Positions 57,414-64,000 of a DNA stretch of 64,000 nucleotides are shown here, piece by piece. Both the position numbers and the translations under genes were made by a program. The notes under the pieces are model-generated. The model saw only the letters and a list, made by a program, of their open reading frames with translations, was not told the DNA's origin and ran no database searches. This DNA is from an uncultured Verrucomicrobiae bacterium. GTDB lineage: Bacteria > Verrucomicrobiota > Verrucomicrobiia > Limisphaerales > J093. Each line of letters starts with the position of its first letter. Position 1 is the first letter of the stretch. The stretch spans positions 23,850 through 87,849 of the forward strand of contig CALFAV010000011.1 in the NCBI GenBank assembly GCA_937946835.1, given 5' to 3'.

Positions 57414-59066
57414 GTGCACTGGAGTCGCATTGCAATCCGGGTCCTCGGGTGTGCGGTGATGTGCGCGGCGGGAATTCTGGCCGCGCTCGCGGCCGTCCCC
57501 ACCAGCGCCCGCGCGCGGCTGGAGCAACTGACCCGCCTGCCCCAGGTGGGCTTCGGCGCCGGCGTGGAGTTCCACCCGCTCTGGGGCTATCGCCTGGTGA
57601 ACCCGGGCACAGGTTCCCCGCGTCAGATCGAGTCCCTCGGCCGCCGCCTGCAGGAGAATCCCGGGGAGGTCTCCCTGTACGTCCAGTTGGCGGACCTTTT
57701 GGCCGGGACGGGAAACCGTCGCGCCGGCGAGGCCCTGCTGGCCCGCGCCGCGGAGCTGTCCCAGCGACAGGGCGCCGAGGACACGGCGGACGCCGAGCGA
57801 CTCACGGCCTACGCGGAGGTGTTGCTGCGGCTGGGACGCTGGGACGAGGCCGAACGCACGCTGCGGCAAGCGGTGCAGGCCGCGCCCGAAGGTTGGCGGC
57901 CGTCGGCCCACCTGGCGCGATTGTTGTCCGCCCGGGCGCTGGGCCAGGTGTGGTCCGCGGTGGCCGATCCCCGCGCCGGCTTTGGCAGTGAGGCGCTCCA
58001 GCGGGGCGATTTCAGTGGTCCGGTGGAACCGGCGGCGGCGGAGGCCGCCCGCCGCCTGATGACCGAGGCGCAGACCCTGGCCGAGCGGGCGGTGAGTCTC
58101 GGCCCCGAGCAAGCCGAGGCGTACCGGGGGCGGGCCACCGTCCGGGCCAACCAGCGCCTGCTGGAGGCCCGGCTCACCCGGCGCGGGCCGGAAAATGATC
58201 CCCCGCCGTACTTGGAGGCCATTTTCCGCTCGGAAGCCCTCACCGATCTCCGCCGGGCGGCCGCGCTGGAGCCCGATGCCCCGGAGGCGCATGGCTGCCG
58301 GGCGTTGGTGGAGGCCATCGTGGGCGCCGGTCCGCCGATCGCCGCCGGGCTGAACGACCTGCTCAATCGCCGTCTCTGGTCGGCCCTGCCCGAGGAATCC
58401 CGCGCGGCGGTGCGGGCCGCGCTCGGCCAACTGGAACGCCTGGGGCAGAGCCCCGACCCCCGGCCGGCCTCCGCCGCCCTGGGCACGGCGGGTCTGGTGC
58501 AATTTTTCCTGGTTGAAGACACCGCCGGCGGACTGGCTTCACTGCGGCGGGCGGTCGCGTTGGACCCGGACAACGACCCGGCGTGGGAGGCGCTGACCTT
58601 TGCCCTGGCTTTTTCCCGCGAATACGCCGAGCTGCTCACCGTTTGCCGCGGGCGTCTGGAACACCGGGACACGCCCCGCGCCCGTCTCCTGCTGGCCAAG
58701 GCGCTGGAGAAAAACGGACAGCTTGAAGCCATGGTGGCCGAGGCCGGGGAACTCCAACGCCGCTTTTCCCAGGACGCCCTGGCGCACCTGACCCTGGCCG
58801 CTGCGTTGCTCAAAACGGATCACTCCGAGCTCGGCCTTGCCCGCGCCCAACAACACCTGGGGCGGGCCGCCCGGCTGGCCGGCGACCGGCCGGCCCCCGA
58901 ACTGGCGGTGGAGTTGTTGTTTCAGCGGGGGCTGTGGTTTGCCCTGGCCGGACAGCTCGAACAGGCGCGCACCCAGTTTCGCGGCGTGTTGGAACTGGTC
59001 CCCGAGCACCCGGAGGCGTCGGAGGCGCTGAGCCTGCTCGACCAGTTCGGTGCCGCGGAGGACTGA
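57414..59066 (+). CDS. Exported or membrane-anchored tetratricopeptide-repeat protein
   Basis: A 550-residue protein beginning at GTG. The N-terminal hydrophobic segment (GCAVMCAAGILAALAAV, about 11-28) is a signal peptide or anchor. After a short linker, helical repeats of TPR character run through most of the length (for example YAEVLLRLGRWDEAERTLRQAV and VALDPDNDPAWEALTFAL). The last repeats (PEHPEASEALSLLDQF) end the protein. It probably mediates protein contacts in the periplasm. No partner is evident: purE is upstream and the MarR gene converges. Confidence 0.75.
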   Translation: MHWSRIAIRVLGCAVMCAAGILAALAAVPTSARARLEQLTRLPQVGFGAGVEFHPLWGYRLVNPGTGSPRQIESLGRRLQENPGEVSLYVQLADLLAGTGNRRAGEALLARAAELSQRQGAEDTADAERLTAYAEVLLRLGRWDEAERTLRQAVQAAPEGWRPSAHLARLLSARALGQVWSAVADPRAGFGSEALQRGDFSGPVEPAAAEAARRLMTEAQTLAERAVSLGPEQAEAYRGRATVRANQRLLEARLTRRGPENDPPPYLEAIFRSEALTDLRRAAALEPDAPEAHGCRALVEAIVGAGPPIAAGLNDLLNRRLWSALPEESRAAVRAALGQLERLGQSPDPRPASAALGTAGLVQFFLVEDTAGGLASLRRAVALDPDNDPAWEALTFALAFSREYAELLTVCRGRLEHRDTPRARLLLAKALEKNGQLEAMVAEAGELQRRFSQDALAHLTLAAALLKTDHSELGLARAQQHLGRAARLAGDRPAPELAVELLFQRGLWFALAGQLEQARTQFRGVLELVPEHPEASEALSLLDQFGAAED

Positions 59067-59073
59067 TCTCTGG

Positions 59074-59598
59074 TCACCCGACGGCGCGGCCGGACTCGGC
59101 GGCGCGCCGGCACGCCTCGGCCACCCGTTCCAGCCGGGCCAGAAACGGCCGGCGTTCCCGTTCGGGCAGCACCGACAACACCTCCGCCTGGAGAGCCAGG
59201 GCGATTTCCCGCGCCTGGTGGTACCGCTTTTCGCCGCCGGGGGTCAACTGCACCACCAAAGCCCGGCGGTCGGCGGGGTCGGGCGCGCGGTGCACCCAGC
59301 CGTGCTTCTCCAGGCGTTCCAGCAGCGCGGCAATGGTGTTCGGATCGCTGGCCATCAGCGGGGTCAGGGCCCGCTGGCGCAACCCTGCGGGCCCGGCTTC
59401 CGCCAGCAGGCGCAGGGCGGTGTACTGGTCGGGCGTCAGCCGCAGGTGCGCGATGCGCCGGCGAAAGGCCTGGTTGAGACTGAACCACGCCCGGCGCAGC
59501 AGCGGCGGCAGGCGACGCGATTTTTCCTCGCCGGACGCCGGGGAGCGCGGGGCGGAGCGCGGGGAGCGCCGGTTTCGGGTTGGTGACGACCGCGTCAC
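59074..59598 (-). CDS. MarR-family transcriptional regulator
   Basis: A 174-residue regulator starting at GTG. A basic, Pro/Ser-rich extension of about 35 residues precedes the winged-helix fold: LTPDQYTALRLLAEAGPAGLRQRALTPLM, then DPNTIAALLERLEKHGWVHR (recognition helix), then the wing DPADRRALVVQLT. Such dimers bind 20-24-bp palindromes and respond to small phenolic or oxidative ligands. A perfect inverted repeat lies 44 bases upstream of its start in the divergent gap, which suggests that it regulates itself and the beta-propeller gene. Confidence 0.88.
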   Translation of the reverse strand: MTRSSPTRNRRSPRSAPRSPASGEEKSRRLPPLLRRAWFSLNQAFRRRIAHLRLTPDQYTALRLLAEAGPAGLRQRALTPLMASDPNTIAALLERLEKHGWVHRAPDPADRRALVVQLTPGGEKRYHQAREIALALQAEVLSVLPERERRPFLARLERVAEACRRAAESGRAVG

Positions 59599-59641
59599 GG
59601 GCCGGGAACGTAGGACCCGGCGGACCGCTCACAAGGCAAAA

Positions 59642-59663
59642 AATCGTACGTGTAAGTACGATT
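59642..59663. promoter_or_regulatory. Perfect 22-bp inverted repeat, candidate MarR operator
   Basis: AATCGTAC (59642-59649), a 6-base spacer GTGTAA, then GTACGATT (59656-59663). It lies between divergent MarR and beta-propeller genes. Size and position are those of MarR-type operators. A weak promoter-like pair (TTGCCA 59668-59673 and AATATT 59690-59695) toward the propeller gene is immediately adjacent. Confidence 0.6.
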
Positions 59664-59781
59664 GGGTTTGCCAAACGCCAAACCCGCTCAATATTTGCCG
59701 CCCATGACGACAATTTTCGCGTACGGGCGAAAGGGTCTCCGCGCGGGCGCGCGCCGCCGATGGTGGGGCGGGGGCGCCCGG

Positions 59782-62100
59782 ATGGCCCGCCGAAGCCCGA
59801 GACTGGCCGTGCTCCTGCTTTTGGGGCTCCTTCCGGCGCGGGCCGCGGTGGAAGGGTGGTTATCCTGGCGCGGGCCGGAGCAGTGCGGGGTGTCGCGCGA
59901 GACCGGTCTGCCCGACCGCATCACCTCGAAGGACGAGGCGCTCTGGACCGCCGACTGGCCGGGGCAGTCCACGGCGGTCATCGCCAACGGCCGGTTGTAC
60001 CTCCTCGGGTACCAGGGCGAGGGGCCGGACCTGCAGGAGGGGGTGGCCTGCTTCGACGCCGAGACCGGCGCGTTGCTGTGGAAGCGCACCTACAACGATT
60101 ACCTCAGCGACACCATTTACCTGCGCTACGCCACGGCCTCGCCCGCCGTGGATCCGGAGACCGGCCACGTGTACATGCAGGGTACCCAGGGCATCCTGGC
60201 GGGGTTCACCGCGGATGGACAGCTCCTGTGGGAACGCGCGTTGATGGAAGAACTGGGGCGCCTGACCTTCCCCAACAGCCGCACGGCCTCGCCGGTGGTG
60301 GACCGCGATCTGGTCATCACCCGCGGCATCACCAGCAACTGGGGCGCCCAGGGCGCGGGCGGCGACCGGTTTTACGCCTTCGACAAGCTGACCGGAGAGT
60401 TGGTGTGGGCCAGCTCGCCGGGCGGGCGGCCCATGGACAATTCCTTTTCGCATCCGTACCTGGGTTGGTGGCACGGCAAGCGCGTGCTCATCGCCGCCAG
60501 CGGCGACGGTTCGGTGGTGTGCCTCAACGCCCGGACCGGCGACCCCCTGTGGCGCGTGCCGCTGGCCAAAGCCGGGATCAACGCCACCGTGCTGGTCCAC
60601 AACATGGAAAAGGTGGTGGTGATTTTCGGCACCCCCTACGAACCCGGCCAAATGGTCGCCTTCAAAATCCCGGACGTGGAGCCGGCCCCGGGCGCGGCCC
60701 AGCCAGTGGAGGTGGAACGGGCCATGGTCGAACTGTGGACGCTGGACGCCTCCACTTCAACCAGCTCCCCCATCCTCGTGGGCGACCGCATCTACGTGGT
60801 CAAGGAAAAGGGCGACCTGATCGCCGTGGACGTGAACACGGGCCGGCAGTTCTGGAGCGTGCCGCTGGGCATCGAGCAAAGGAACGCTTCGCCGTTGTTC
60901 GCCGACGGCAAGATTTACGTGCCCATCCTGGACAATCCCACCGGCAAGGACACCGGGGATTCGAGCGAGGCGGGCAAGAAAGGCGGCTTTTACATCTTCC
61001 GCGATCACGGGGACCGGGCGGAAATGCTTACTCATATCGAGCTGGAGGGCCGATGCTTTGGCACGCCAGCGGCCTGGAACGGCAAGATTTACCAACAGAC
61101 CACCCGCAAGCTCTACTGCTTCGGCCGCCGCGGCGACAACCCCGGTCGGCCCAAGCCCGTCCCACCGGCCGAGTGGCCCCAGGCCGGCCCGCCCGCCCGC
61201 CTGCAGATCATCCCCGCCGAGGTGGTGCTCAAGCCCGGCGAGAAAGCCCGCTTCCGCGCGCGCAAGCTGGACGCCCACGGCCTGTTTGTGGAAGAGGTCC
61301 GGGACGTGGCCGCCCTGAAGTGGGCGCCGTACGTGCCGCCCACGGCGCTGGTCAAGGCGACCATGGAGGGCCGGTTCAACGAGCGGGGTGAGCTGGAGAT
61401 CCCCGCCGGCGCAAAGATGTCTGCCGGCGCCTGGGAGGCCACGCTGGATGGTCTCAAGGGCTACATCCGCGGGCGGGTGTTGCCGCCGCTGCCCCTGCGG
61501 GAAGACTTCGAGGGCTTCGAGCTGACTCAGACCACCACCAACACGGTGGAGCCGCCGACGCGATTCGCCTACCCGCCCCTGGCCTGGATCGGGGCACGCT
61601 TCCGCTTCGAGGTGCGGGAGGTGGACGGCACCAGGGCCCTGACCAAGACCATTGACAACAAGTTCTTCCAGCGCGGTACGGCGTTCATCGGCCGACCCGA
61701 CATGCGCAACTACACCATCCAGGCGGACGTGCGCAGCGAGGGCACGCGCCGCAAGATGTCCGAGGTGGGCGTGGTCAACCAGCGCTACGCGGTCATTCTC
61801 AAGGGCAATTCCCAGGAGCTGGAGATCAACTCGAACCAGGAACGCCTCAAAGTGGCCGTGCCCTTCCGCTGGTCCCCGAACACCTGGTACACCCTCAAGG
61901 CGCGCGTGGATTTGCAGCCGGACGGCTCGGGGGTCGTGCGTGCCAAGGCCTGGAAAACCGGCGACCCCGAGCCGACGGCCTGGACGCTCGAGGTGCCGCA
62001 TCGCACCGCGCACCGCTCCGGCAGCCCCGGGCTGTTCGCCTTCGCCCCGCAGGACATGCGGGTGTTCATTGACAACGTGGTCGTGACGCCGAACGAATGA
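59782..62100 (+). CDS. Secreted PQQ-type beta-propeller protein with C-terminal jelly-roll domain
   Basis: A 772-residue protein. The start MARRSPRLAVLLLLGLLPARAAV gives an ideal signal peptide; ATG 59704 in frame would place 26 basic residues before it. The propeller covers about 25-470 (ACFDAETGALLWKR, CLNARTGDPLWRVPL, VDVNTGRQFWSVPL blades). An Ig-like stretch (LQIIPAEVVLKPGEKARFRA) follows. The last 200 residues form a concanavalin/LamG-like domain (FRFEVREVDGTRALTKTIDN through DMRVFIDNVVV). It may bind sugars or an oxidised substrate in the periplasm. It is probably controlled by the divergent MarR gene, and the next gene is another propeller. Confidence 0.83.
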   Translation: MARRSPRLAVLLLLGLLPARAAVEGWLSWRGPEQCGVSRETGLPDRITSKDEALWTADWPGQSTAVIANGRLYLLGYQGEGPDLQEGVACFDAETGALLWKRTYNDYLSDTIYLRYATASPAVDPETGHVYMQGTQGILAGFTADGQLLWERALMEELGRLTFPNSRTASPVVDRDLVITRGITSNWGAQGAGGDRFYAFDKLTGELVWASSPGGRPMDNSFSHPYLGWWHGKRVLIAASGDGSVVCLNARTGDPLWRVPLAKAGINATVLVHNMEKVVVIFGTPYEPGQMVAFKIPDVEPAPGAAQPVEVERAMVELWTLDASTSTSSPILVGDRIYVVKEKGDLIAVDVNTGRQFWSVPLGIEQRNASPLFADGKIYVPILDNPTGKDTGDSSEAGKKGGFYIFRDHGDRAEMLTHIELEGRCFGTPAAWNGKIYQQTTRKLYCFGRRGDNPGRPKPVPPAEWPQAGPPARLQIIPAEVVLKPGEKARFRARKLDAHGLFVEEVRDVAALKWAPYVPPTALVKATMEGRFNERGELEIPAGAKMSAGAWEATLDGLKGYIRGRVLPPLPLREDFEGFELTQTTTNTVEPPTRFAYPPLAWIGARFRFEVREVDGTRALTKTIDNKFFQRGTAFIGRPDMRNYTIQADVRSEGTRRKMSEVGVVNQRYAVILKGNSQELEINSNQERLKVAVPFRWSPNTWYTLKARVDLQPDGSGVVRAKAWKTGDPEPTAWTLEVPHRTAHRSGSPGLFAFAPQDMRVFIDNVVVTPNE

Positions 62101-62160
62101 CCCGCCCGGCTGTTGGTTGATCCCCGTGCTGAATAGTCCCCCACCCCCCATAGTCAACAG

Positions 62161-63822
62161 ATGCCCATGAAAACCCGACCCGCCGTTTGTTTCGCCCTGC
62201 TGGGAGCCGTGTGGGTTCCCCTTGTGGCTGCCGGCGATTGGCCCATGTGGGGCGGCACCGTGCACCGCAACATGTATTCCCCGGCCCGGAACCTGCCGGA
62301 TCGTTTCGACCCCGGCCGGTTCAAGTCCGGTACCGAGGACGTGGACCTGAGCACCACCAAGAACGTGAAGTGGGTGGCCAAGCTCGGCACCCAGAGCTAC
62401 GGCAACACCAGTGTCGCGGGAGGCAAGGTTTTCGTGGGCACCAACAACGACTTCCCCCGCGACCCCCAGCATCAGGGTGACCGCAGCATCCTGATGTGCT
62501 TCGACGAGAAAACCGGCGCCTTCCTCTGGCACCTGGTGGTGCCCAAACTCAAATCGGGCAAGGTCAATGACTGGGAAAACCTCGGCCTGCTCTCCTCGCC
62601 CCTTATCGAGGGCAACCGGCTTTACCTGGTCACCAGCCGGTGCGAGGTCATGTGCCTGGACACCGAGGGCATGGCCAACGGCAACGACGGCCCCTTCACC
62701 GACGAGGCCCATTATTTCGTCAAGGACACCGGCCGTCCGCCGGCCAAGGTCGGCCCGCACGATGCGGACATCATCTGGGTCTTTGACATGATGAACGAAC
62801 TGGGGGTTTTCCCGCACAACGCCTCCAACAGCTCCCCGCTCATCGTGGGCGACCTGGTCTATGTGTGCACCTCCAACGGGCAGGACTGGACCCACGTGAA
62901 CATCCCCTCCCCGCTGGCCCCCAGCTTCATCGCCGTGAACAAACACACCGGCGAACTGGCCGGCGAGGACAACGCCGGCATCGGCCCGCGCATTTTCCAC
63001 GGCCAGTGGGGCTCGGCCTCCGCCGCAGAGGTCAACGGCCGCTGGTTGGTGTTTTTCGGCGGCGGCGACGGCGTGTTGTACGCTTTCGATGCCAAACCGG
63101 CCAAGGGCAGCGGCGCTCCCATCGAACCCGTGTTGCCCGGCCCGCCGCTCAACCACGAGGAGGACCCCGAGCTGAACTACCTCAAAAAGGTCTGGTGGTT
63201 CGACTGCAACCCGCCCGAGTACAAGATGAAGGACGGCAAACCCATCCGATACCCGGACGCTGACGGCCCCAGCGAAATCAACGCCACGCCCGTGTTTTAC
63301 AAGAATCGCGTGTACGTGGCCATCGGCCAGGACCCCGAGCACGGCGAGGGCGTCGGCCGGCTCGTCTGCGTGGACGCCACCAAGACCGGCGATGTGACCG
63401 GTTCGGCGCTGATCTGGGAGTACCGCGGCATTCACCGCAGCATCTCCACCGTCTCGATTGATCCGGAGTCCGGCCTGCTGTTCGTCGGCGATTTTTCGGG
63501 CTTTGTGCACTGCCTCGATGCGGAGACCGGGAAGTTGTACTGGACCCATGACATGAAGGCCCACATGTGGGGCAGTACCTTGGTGGCCGACGGCAAAGTG
63601 TACGTGGGCGACGAGGACGGCGACCTGGTGGTGCTCGCGGCGGCCAGGGAGAAAAAGCTGCTCAGCGAATGCAACCTGGGTGCGCCGATCTACTCCACCC
63701 CGGTGGTGGCCAATGGGGTGATTTACGTGGGCTCCAACACCCACCTGTATGCTTTCCACGACGAAGCCGCGGCCGCCCCGGCCACGGACCGTCCGCCCGC
63801 CCCGACGGCGCCGACGCGCTGA
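62161..63822 (+). CDS. Secreted PQQ-type beta-propeller protein
   Basis: A 553-residue exported protein. The signal peptide (MKTRPAVCFALLGAVWVPLVAAG, with ATG at either 62161 or 62167) precedes DWPMWGGTVHRNMYSPARNL, the usual family opening. Blade motifs include MCFDEKTGAFLWHLVV, VDATKTGDVTGSALIWEYRG and HCLDAETGKLYWTHDMKAH. This subgroup resembles the 'outer membrane protein assembly factor BamB-like' secreted proteins annotated in Planctomycetes and Verrucomicrobia, but here it is very likely periplasmic and unrelated to BamB function. It follows the previous propeller gene by 60 bases and may share its transcript. Confidence 0.85.
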   Translation: MPMKTRPAVCFALLGAVWVPLVAAGDWPMWGGTVHRNMYSPARNLPDRFDPGRFKSGTEDVDLSTTKNVKWVAKLGTQSYGNTSVAGGKVFVGTNNDFPRDPQHQGDRSILMCFDEKTGAFLWHLVVPKLKSGKVNDWENLGLLSSPLIEGNRLYLVTSRCEVMCLDTEGMANGNDGPFTDEAHYFVKDTGRPPAKVGPHDADIIWVFDMMNELGVFPHNASNSSPLIVGDLVYVCTSNGQDWTHVNIPSPLAPSFIAVNKHTGELAGEDNAGIGPRIFHGQWGSASAAEVNGRWLVFFGGGDGVLYAFDAKPAKGSGAPIEPVLPGPPLNHEEDPELNYLKKVWWFDCNPPEYKMKDGKPIRYPDADGPSEINATPVFYKNRVYVAIGQDPEHGEGVGRLVCVDATKTGDVTGSALIWEYRGIHRSISTVSIDPESGLLFVGDFSGFVHCLDAETGKLYWTHDMKAHMWGSTLVADGKVYVGDEDGDLVVLAAAREKKLLSECNLGAPIYSTPVVANGVIYVGSNTHLYAFHDEAAAAPATDRPPAPTAPTR

Positions 63823-63843
63823 ACTCCCACCGGATCACCCGTT

Positions 63844-64000
63844 ATGGACGCTGCGCTTCCCCCCTCGTCCCCCTCGCCCGCACCCCGGCGTCGGCTCATC
63901 CAGGGATTGTTTTTGCTTTTGTTTCTGCTGCATCACGATTTTTGGGCCTGGGACGACCGCCGGTTGGTGATGGGTTTTCTGCCGGTCGGGCTGTTTTATC
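63844..64000 (+). CDS. Small DUF3311-type membrane protein (3' end outside window)
   Basis: The first 52 codons are visible. A Pro/Ser-rich start is followed by a basic cluster, then LIQGLFLLLFLLHHDFWAWDDRRLVMGFLPVGLFY. Two hydrophobic helices around an acidic/aromatic loop match the DUF3311 family of small proteins that accompany sodium-solute symporters. The partner symporter would lie just outside the window. The start is 21 bases after the propeller gene stop. Confidence 0.65.
   Translation, partial: MDAALPPSSPSPAPRRRLIQGLFLLLFLLHHDFWAWDDRRLVMGFLPVGLFY

Noticed and set aside
60757..63759. Minus-strand open frame of 1,000 codons
   Set aside because: It is a mirror of the two secreted propeller genes. 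It has Val/His/Gly-rich shadow composition and no start context or domain.

Overview
The window is a GC-rich (by eye well above 60% G+C), gene-dense piece of a Gram-negative bacterial chromosome. The gene content points to a member of the Verrucomicrobiota, most likely a Limisphaera/Pedosphaera-type lineage. Evidence for this includes secreted pseudopilins with a C-terminal H-x9-DG motif, several secreted PQQ-type beta-propeller and DUF1080 proteins, a fused SecDF with YajC, a PIN-PhoH protein, and BamA with a Skp/OmpH chaperone. The assignment is an inference from family content; no rRNA or phylogeny is available here.

Layout. 1-2.4 kb: two tandem, nearly identical pseudopilin-like genes, each followed by a GCAA-loop hairpin. 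2.4-7.9 kb: a Rid/chorismatase-like protein, divergent from an orphan ParA, then a secreted beta-propeller, argF and a PIG-L deacetylase. 7.9-20.4 kb: a co-directional MoxR/DUF58/von Willebrand cluster (coiled-coil membrane protein, MoxR ATPase, DUF58, BatA-like, large VWA protein). A lipoprotein and a permease of an iron-type ABC importer lie inside it, and the permease reads in frame into an NHL-repeat domain. 20.4-24 kb: cutA, a DUF1080 protein, phoH, a GST-like gene and tRNA-Tyr. 24.4-30.5 kb: gyrB and gyrA separated by a Phd/PIN toxin-antitoxin pair. 30.5-37.8 kb, minus strand: a double metallo-beta-lactamase-fold protein, a CBM9/DUF5916 barrel protein, secDF and yajC. 37.9-44.7 kb: exonuclease III, then a tightly overlapping six-gene metal uptake operon (MntR-like regulator, outer-membrane barrel, binding protein, ATPase, two permeases). 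44.8-47.8 kb: a multiheme cytochrome and an MtrB/PioB-like porin. 47.9-50.5 kb: an FHA/zinc-finger protein, tRNA-Ser, a small membrane protein, rhaM-like and DUF1080 genes. 50.6-57.4 kb: citrate synthase, dnaB, bamA, skp and purE. 57.4-64 kb: a TPR protein, a MarR regulator, two more secreted beta-propeller proteins and the start of a DUF3311-type membrane protein.

How parts work together. The metal operon looks autoregulated: its regulator has MntR-type ligand positions, and two overlapping inverted repeats cover the likely -10 region and run up to the start codon. Both of its permeases carry C-terminal winged-helix modules, and one adds a DtxR-type metal-binding domain. The cytochrome/porin pair resembles a trans-outer-membrane electron conduit. 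The MoxR/VWA cluster is a typical envelope or metal-insertion-type assembly. Its embedded importer lacks an ATPase gene in this window. The MarR gene and the beta-propeller gene divergent from it share an intergenic region with a perfect 22-bp inverted repeat.

The strongest leads for something undescribed are the permease-NHL protein inside the MoxR cluster, the transporter-fused metal sensors with their operator, and the cytochrome-porin pair.
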